The notes beneath the pieces were generated by a model, which had not been told where the DNA came from, searched no databases, and worked only from the letters and a program-made list of their open reading frames with translations. The position numbers and the translations under genes are program-made. From Viscum album (taxonomy: Eukaryota; Streptophyta; Magnoliopsida; Santalales; Viscaceae), in assembly GCA_963277665.1 (NCBI GenBank), contig OY728137.1, positions 1,169,594,670 to 1,169,658,669 of the forward strand: a DNA stretch of 64,000 bases, in the 5' to 3' direction. Positions 57,728 to 64,000 of this stretch are shown piece after piece. Position 1 is the first letter of the stretch. The number at the start of each line of letters is the position of its first letter.

Positions 57728-60700
57728 TATTTTTTCTTTTTCTTCCTATTTGGGTATGGTAGACAGGAGACTACTATTTTGTTGGATCATGGAAATGAGA
57801 TTATTCCTAGGTGTTATATCCCCACGTACGAGGGAAAATTTGAGTTTTAAGGGATTGGAAATGTTATTATTGCTTTGTGCTATTAAAATTGATAGATTTC
57901 CACCTTGTGTGGTGAACATGAATGTGATGTTATTAATTAATAGGTTTTTTACTCTTATCTAGTATGATAAGAGGGTGTGTGCATTATTGCATCATTATAG
58001 AAACATAGGATTTATATTTCATTCATATGTTTCCTGTGATTGATTGTTTCTTAGGATTCATATATGTTGGTGTTTTATTTACTTCTTGTGGTTTATGTCT
58101 ATTAGTAATTTATATCTGCCTATGTTTTTAAATAAATTATATGTATTCGTATTTAAAGTGTCAATGACTATTTATATGGTTTACATATAAGTGTATGGTG
58201 TTATTCTACTTAACCAACCCCTCAGGTGACTTTGGGTTAATATGTAGTTATAAATGAAATATTAAAGTAATGGTTTTGGTTAAATAAAGTACCAGTAAGT
58301 AACTCATAAGTCATTTTTCATTATAAATTGTGAATAAAATTTTATTTAACCTAACCATAGAATGTGAAACCTAATAATGTTTGGAAATTTTAAAATTATG
58401 AGTAATGAAAAGTTTGAAAATGTGATTCCTTGGGTTTAAAATAGTGAAATTTAATTAAAGTGAAATAATAAATGATGCAACATTTAGGGATCTTAGTGAT
58501 GAGTATCCCATATGTTTTTGACCTATACCTGTGTATGGGTAGTTTGGGGATATATAGAGATCCTGGGTAGTGATACCCTTGGATATGGTTTGTGATACCG
58601 TGATGGGTTAGAGTGTACTAGGTAGCAGGATGTTACCCCTTGTAAGGGCAGTTGGGTTTTGACCTTAAGGTTTTGAGGTTTTTCCTTATATCACAATGTT
58701 TATGACATTTCAGGATGCATATGAACCTATTTTTAGGTGTCTTGGCTCATAGTGTCAATGATAGTGGGTGTGTATCTATGGGTGTGTGGGTCCTTGAGTA
58801 AGTGGTTGGAATTGGTGCGTTGATATGCCATGTGTTTCAAAATGTGGGTTAGAGTGCCACCCCTGATTAGTGAGTTATATGAGGCCTAATATAAGGGGCT
58901 AGGTGTGAGATCTCAGTGATATTTGGAGTGCAGCTCATATTAGTGCCAAGAAAATTATTTTATTGTTTGAGGGTAACCGTGAGAGGGGTTAGCCTAGAGT
59001 TTTGGGCGTTTTAGATATGTGAGGTGTGGGTAGATGATTTAGTATATGGGATCGATGAACAAAAGGTGTTATTATGTTTTTGGTAAGGGAATGTTTATGC
59101 CTGAGATCTCTTCTATAATAAAGAACCCAAGTGATTGTGTTTAGGTTTTAAATTCGGTTTTGATGGGTAGTATCATTTTGATGCTCGACACTCCTATTCT
59201 AATGCTGTCTTGACATGACAATTGGTATTGAATATGGGTGGATGGGTTTAGGGATGATGGAGCATTGGTAGAAACTTATATTTTTGGAATTATTCCTGAG
59301 ATTATAGGTGGTCATATATTTATACTTGACTCATGATAAACGTCAGGTTTTTTGGTGAAATCATCAGGGATTCCTCTAGCTTGACGAGACTAACTTTCCA
59401 AGAGGCATGGTTAGATGCTTGAGTGGTCACTTGAGACTAGTTATGATAATTCATGACTCATGGGATTTTGAGTTAAGTTCGACAAATACATGTAGGGGGA
59501 ACATGTGACCCTGATGTTTTGATGAGACTTTGGTAGAAATCATGTGTTAGAGATGCGTGATCTCATTTGGGTTATGTGATTGGGAAGCTTATAAGTGAGA
59601 ACCCATTGTTTTTTAGTGAAAACAAGTTGATTTAAATTGGATTTTCATGAGTCCCATTTAGCCTTGTATCGGTAAAATAGATTATCAACATTTTATTGAG
59701 AAGTGTTGGGGTTCTTAGAGTATATTGAGCAATGCGATGGTAGTAGTTCCAATATAAATGTTAATTCTTGACTACATGGAAGATATTTCTGGGGATATGG
59801 AATCTCTTGGTTGACAAGTCCCTCTTGAAGCGAGGTTAATAAAAGTTGAGGAGCTTTTTGTGGGAAGGGATGCCCGAGGCCTTGAGTGGGGTTTTGATAT
59901 TCCCCCACAATGAGAGGTGACATCATGGATGGATCAGAGTGCAGTGGCATATATGATAAGGTTTAAACTAGATAGAGACATCAAGGGTCGATGGATGCAT
60001 CGAATGTGGATCAAAAGTGCAGAACATAGTTGTTTTAAGCCAAAACCATGGATTTTTCAGTTGAGGAGTGGTATATTTGAATTTGTATTGTGGAAAGTGA
60101 ACCATAAGACATCATAGGGTGAGACCCTAATTATGGATCAGATATTGGTGAATGTTGTGTGTGCCATTCTTGGAAGACAACATTGAGCAGTAGATGATGT
60201 TGTATAGTAATTCAGGTGAGATTGGGAAAACCACATCCAATCTTAGAGTTTGATGGTAAATAGAGAGTGGGTCATGGTATTTGGTAGTTTCTTAGTGAAG
60301 TGATGACAATGAAACACCTATGGTGGGGCATGTGTATGTGTGTGTTGGGGGGGGGGGTAATGTATCAATCATGAGTTTATAGACCTTATGTTGGAAGGGT
60401 CATGGGAATGTGGAACTGACTATGGAGTGTTCATGGTGCCATCAAGATACTAGTGTGAAAAAAATGTAATGTGTACCTGGGTTCCTTAGGTAATTAAATA
60501 TGGGAAATTAGATGTGATGGTGATTCAAGTCCAAGAATTGTATTCTAGATCAGGGAGGAATTAAATTTATTTGAGGGTTCTTGGATTAGAGATACATCAA
60601 TGTGTGGTAGGACATGACAATAGTTTTAAATAGTTAAATATATAAACTTGTGAATTCAATAGGATTCAATTATGGAGTCCAGGGAGTGTGTTCGAGTGTT

Positions 60701-61426
60701 TATATGATGCATGCGGGTGTGAAGGCATCATGGTTGGATCAATTGTAACATTTCAGTAGTAAGATCCAATTGTTTTCAAGATAAGTCGACCAAGGATGAT
60801 CTGGATTATGTTTTTGTATGTACTTGGATGTGGTGAGTTGAAAACCACCTCTATCATATCTTTTTGGAGAGAATGAAGGAATTTATGAAATCAAACTGGG
60901 CTTACGAGGAAAAGATGATATGTTTTTGGCTTGTGTATGAACAATAGTTAAGCATCCATTCCAATTTATAATTCAATAACAAGTATATTAATTGATGTTT
61001 AACCAAATTTATTTTGTATATTAAGGTTTAGTGAGTTAGAAACCATTTTTGGCACACTGTTGGAACACAAGAGTGGTATTTCAATAGGTTTTTCCTATAG
61101 CGGAGGCACCAAGAAATGAAATTTGGTGGTTGTAAGTTTAAGCTTATGGCGAGGATCACTATAAGACCAATGAGTGGTTGGATGATGAATCTATCATATT
61201 TTATGATATATGGGCTTAGGTAATCTCTATCTCATTGTTTTAGCTATGTATTTAGATGTTGTCTAGGGTTTGGAGCTCTAAGTGCCTTGAGTTAGAAGTT
61301 GTTCCTTAGACATGTTTCAGGTGTTTAGTGGTGGAACAAGGCTATTGGATTTAAACTAATGATTGATGTAGATTGGGATATTCATGTGGATGACCATCAT
61401 AAATTCATGAGGATGATAAGTATTAT
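57728..61426 (+). other. Decayed interior of element E, no domain recognised with confidence
   Basis: The orientation is set by the LTR and primer binding site. No RT or integrase motif could be read. A weak protease-like GSIILMLDT lies near 59175. A longer open stretch reading PRGLEWGF-type text (RGLEWGFDIP near 59875, then 59917-60117) matches nothing I know. LTR-like repetitive wording occurs at 58500-58700, and a poly-G tract at 60347-60357. It may be a mosaic of more than one element. Confidence 0.3.
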
Positions 61427-61490
61427 GGTGGGGGAGTTTTTAATGCCTATTCCTATACATGAATTTGGAATTCAAAAAGAATTTGATATA
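61427..61490 (+). repeat. Polypurine tract and stub of the E 3' LTR
   Basis: GGTGGGGGAG (61427-61436) is followed at 61439 by TTTAATGCCTATTCCTATAC. This aligns with the E LTR start at 55296: about 33 of 45 positions match by eye, most differences being transitions, including the shared GAATTCAAAA word. The LTR stops after about 50 bp, where minus-strand LTR sequence begins, so the 3' LTR is truncated. Confidence 0.45.
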
Positions 61491-62119
61491 ATAACCCCAA
61501 ACCTACACTCTTATATCCAATGCTAAAAACACAATCTTTACATTTTTGGATTTGATACTGATAAACATGACCCAATTTCATATGTTCAAAACATACAATA
61601 TCAAATGGGATTATTAGATCACTTTCATACCCAAATAACTTTTAGGATTATAGTTTCATAGAATATGGAAAAAATCTTAAATAACAATATTCATGTCTTC
61701 AAATGAGTATTTTTACTTCTATATCTAGATTTTCTTATTCCATATTAAGTTTTCAACATCTTCCATAAAATTATGCACACATGAAACCTTTCTAGATATA
61801 ATTCATTTAAAATCATTCTTCATAACCCGAGAAAAGGAAAACATAAGGGTGAGATCAAACGACCAGTAAGGGTTAACATAAAAATTAATAATTTACTGTT
61901 ATTAATGACCATAAGATAAGGGTATGTTGACATAATCAAAATATATAATCATAACATAAGATAATTAATATCCATAAAAACCTAGATTATAAATCATAAA
62001 ACATGGTATAAAAATTTAACATACTATAAGAGTTATATAAGTCAACAATAACGATCCATGTGAAATACATACTTGAAAAAATAATCTATAAGAACTTGAT
62101 GCAACCATAAAGAAAATAT
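61491..62119 (-). repeat. Minus-strand LTR end of the C family
   Basis: On the minus strand, TTACTGGTCGTTTGATCTCACCC is like the CTTACTGAGAATTTGATCTC text of the C LTR at 53410. Downstream, AATGTAAAGATTGTGTTTTT, then AGAGTGTAGG, matches the C LTR end near 53735-53780. The copy is in inverted orientation relative to C and is cut on the right by the LTR starting at 62120. No gene is present. Confidence 0.55.
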
Positions 62120-64000
62120 TGTAACAGCCCGAGATTTTATGAAAAATATTCTTTTTAATTTCATTAATGTCTTGTGTTGTATGCTACACCAAAAGGAGCT
62201 TGCACAACACACATCCTTGACTTGCCTTGCATTACACGCAATCGCGACCTTCCTCGATAGCGTGTGTAGTACGCAATACCGAGTTTCACTAAATAACGAT
62301 ATGCTATAAAAATACTATTAAAACTAGCTGTTATGAATAGTAATAACCACTTTTTGAAATCCAGTAAATCTTATTTTTCAAAATGAACTTTATTTTTGGA
62401 TTCAGAGTATCGAATTTAGCCTAAGGTGAAATTTTGGTACTTTTCGGATAACTTTCATATTCTGATGAATAGTGAAAATTACTAAATTATAATTAAAAAC
62501 AACTTTTTTAATCGAAATAATTAATAGTGATAAATCATTAATTTGAGTGGTTTTAAAGTATATTTAGAATATATTTTTACAATTTAATACAATGTTGGTC
62601 ATTGGATGTAGTTTCACATTTAAACTAGACATAAACAAGTGTCAATCTTTTGATAGATATTGTTTCTTAAAAACACGCTATTTGTTTTAACAGCGGGATT
62701 TAATTATAAAATTGATTAATGCAACTCTTATGTTATGAATTTGGTAAAATAGACTTCATTTTTGAATTCGGAATATGAAATATAGCTTGGGATGAAATTT
62801 TGGCATTGTTCTGAAAAACATCAATTTTTGATGAATAGTGAAACTACTAAGTGGTAGGTTAAAAACTGAATTTTGCATAAAACTTAATTTTACCGCTTCT
62901 GTGAATGGAATTTCGAAAATCCGAGAGACACGGTTAATATCAAGGACTAAAATGTGGTTCAATGAGATGAAAATAAATTTTTGGTGAATAGTAACTTTTT
63001 ACTTTTTTTACCACGGTTAATAGTAAATAAGGTAACTAAGGGTAAATATGATATTAATATTACCCTAACACATGTCCTAATTCTATTGGACAAGTGTAAT
63101 TCGACCAAAAACAAACTTAGGAATAAAATATGACCATTTAGGCCCACTTGGATTAGATTAGGACATTTATTATTAATTTATTTAAAGAAGGGTTAAAATA
63201 GTTAAAATCAAAGTTTAATACGTAAATAATTTTTAATATGGGGTTATACATAAGATAAATTCGACTATAAATATTCATTAGAATGCTAAAACGATTTCCT
63301 ACATTATGGTATTTTATTTGTAATTTTTAGACATTAAATAATTTAATTTATTTATGACACAATGATGATGCAGTAATTATCTTATTAATGAAATATTGAC
63401 ATAATTGATGTTATAAACACCAAAATAAATGTAATTTGAGACTTTTTATAAATTCCACTAATTTTATAGGTTACTATGATATATTAGTGTGGATTTAATC
63501 AACTTGGTTCGAACATATAATTCTGTTATGACTTTCACAAAAATCATATATCAAATAGTGTCAAAATTGACACAAAATAGTTTTTAAATCAAATATTATA
63601 TTATTAATTGTTATTTTATTCCTAAAAATCTAAGGTTCGGCCAAATGACTTAAATAAGGATATATGTATTAATAATATACAATTTGGGGTTCGTTTGGCA
63701 TGTTATAGTAAGTTTATTAACCATATAGTGAAAGAAAACAAAAAGACACGGTAAAAGTTAAATTATTTAACTTAGAGTTAAATCTAATTGATAAGGATAA
63801 AATAATACCCTAAACTTGTCTAAATACTATTGGTTGATAGGATTTAGACCCATACCCACTTTATCTTCGAAATAAGACCCTTTGGAACCATTATAAACCG
63901 ATTTTGACTTTAATATTAAATAATATTTTGAGATATTCCTAAGGTGCCCCTCTCCTCCCCTATAAAAGGACACCTCCTCCCCCTCCTCCTCACACCAAAT
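62120..64000 (+). repeat. Partial B-family LTR running off the window
   Basis: It starts TGTAACAGCCCGAG and is collinear with the B LTR from its first bases. Shared words are GTTATGAATAGTAATAACCAC, CTTTTCGGATAACT, GATGAATAGTGAAAATTAC, AAAACACGC and, at the end, CCCCTATAAAAGGACACC (TATA at about 63960). It is more diverged than the two LTRs of B are from each other, so it is an older or different subfamily member. It carries about 110 bp near 62190-62300 not seen in B. The window ends just after the promoter. Confidence 0.8.
63960..63969 (+). promoter_or_regulatory. TATA box of the partial B-family LTR
   Basis: CCCTATAAAAGGACACC, with the same context as at 42241 and 48545. Its preservation in a diverged copy suggests it is the real family promoter. 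Confidence 0.65.

Overview
The window looks like intergenic DNA from a large-genome seed plant; the species cannot be identified. It is AT-rich and, as far as I can read it, contains no host gene, rRNA or intact tRNA. Almost everything is transposable-element sequence: Ty3/gypsy LTR retrotransposons with multi-kilobase LTRs, tRNA-Met-type primer binding sites (TGGTATCAGAG variants) and polypurine tracts, plus one non-autonomous CACTA DNA transposon and a degenerate long-period tandem array. The pol order (protease, RT, RNase H, integrase, chromodomain-like tail) fits chromoviruses of the Del/Tekay type. Every pol copy carries many stops and frameshifts.

Layout. 1-335 is the end of a plus-strand LTR. 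336-5194 is a minus-strand LTR (element F) split by a CACTA element (2727-4714, 3-bp CCC duplication). 5195-8400 is unresolved repeat DNA. 8401-10085 holds a decayed protease-RT (element G), broken by a possible minus-strand solo LTR (10086-10640). 11431-13270 and 23262-28617 are two halves of a tandem array with about four units of 1.6-2.5 kb, split by a complete old gypsy element D (13271-23261).

The right half is a three-level nest. The LTR of element C (from 28618) was hit by element A (32380-52910, exact TGTTA duplication), and the 3' LTR of A was then hit by element B (40660-51264, duplication TCTGA/GCTGA). The C LTR resumes after A, ends at 53796, and is followed by a short C interior. 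Element E (55296-61490) and two further LTR pieces (61491-62119 minus strand; 62120-64000 plus strand, B family) fill the rest.

B is the youngest and most unusual. It has two 4.3-kb LTRs around only 2.0 kb of interior, and its only recognisable coding content is a short gag with three zinc knuckles and one in-frame stop. It must have depended on another element for reverse transcriptase and integrase.

A theme recurs across the LTR families: a TATA box, then 130-180 bp downstream a good 5' splice donor, then a family-specific minisatellite, then a polypyrimidine-YAG acceptor shortly before the LTR end. This suggests a leader intron carried inside the LTRs. It is inference from sequence only.
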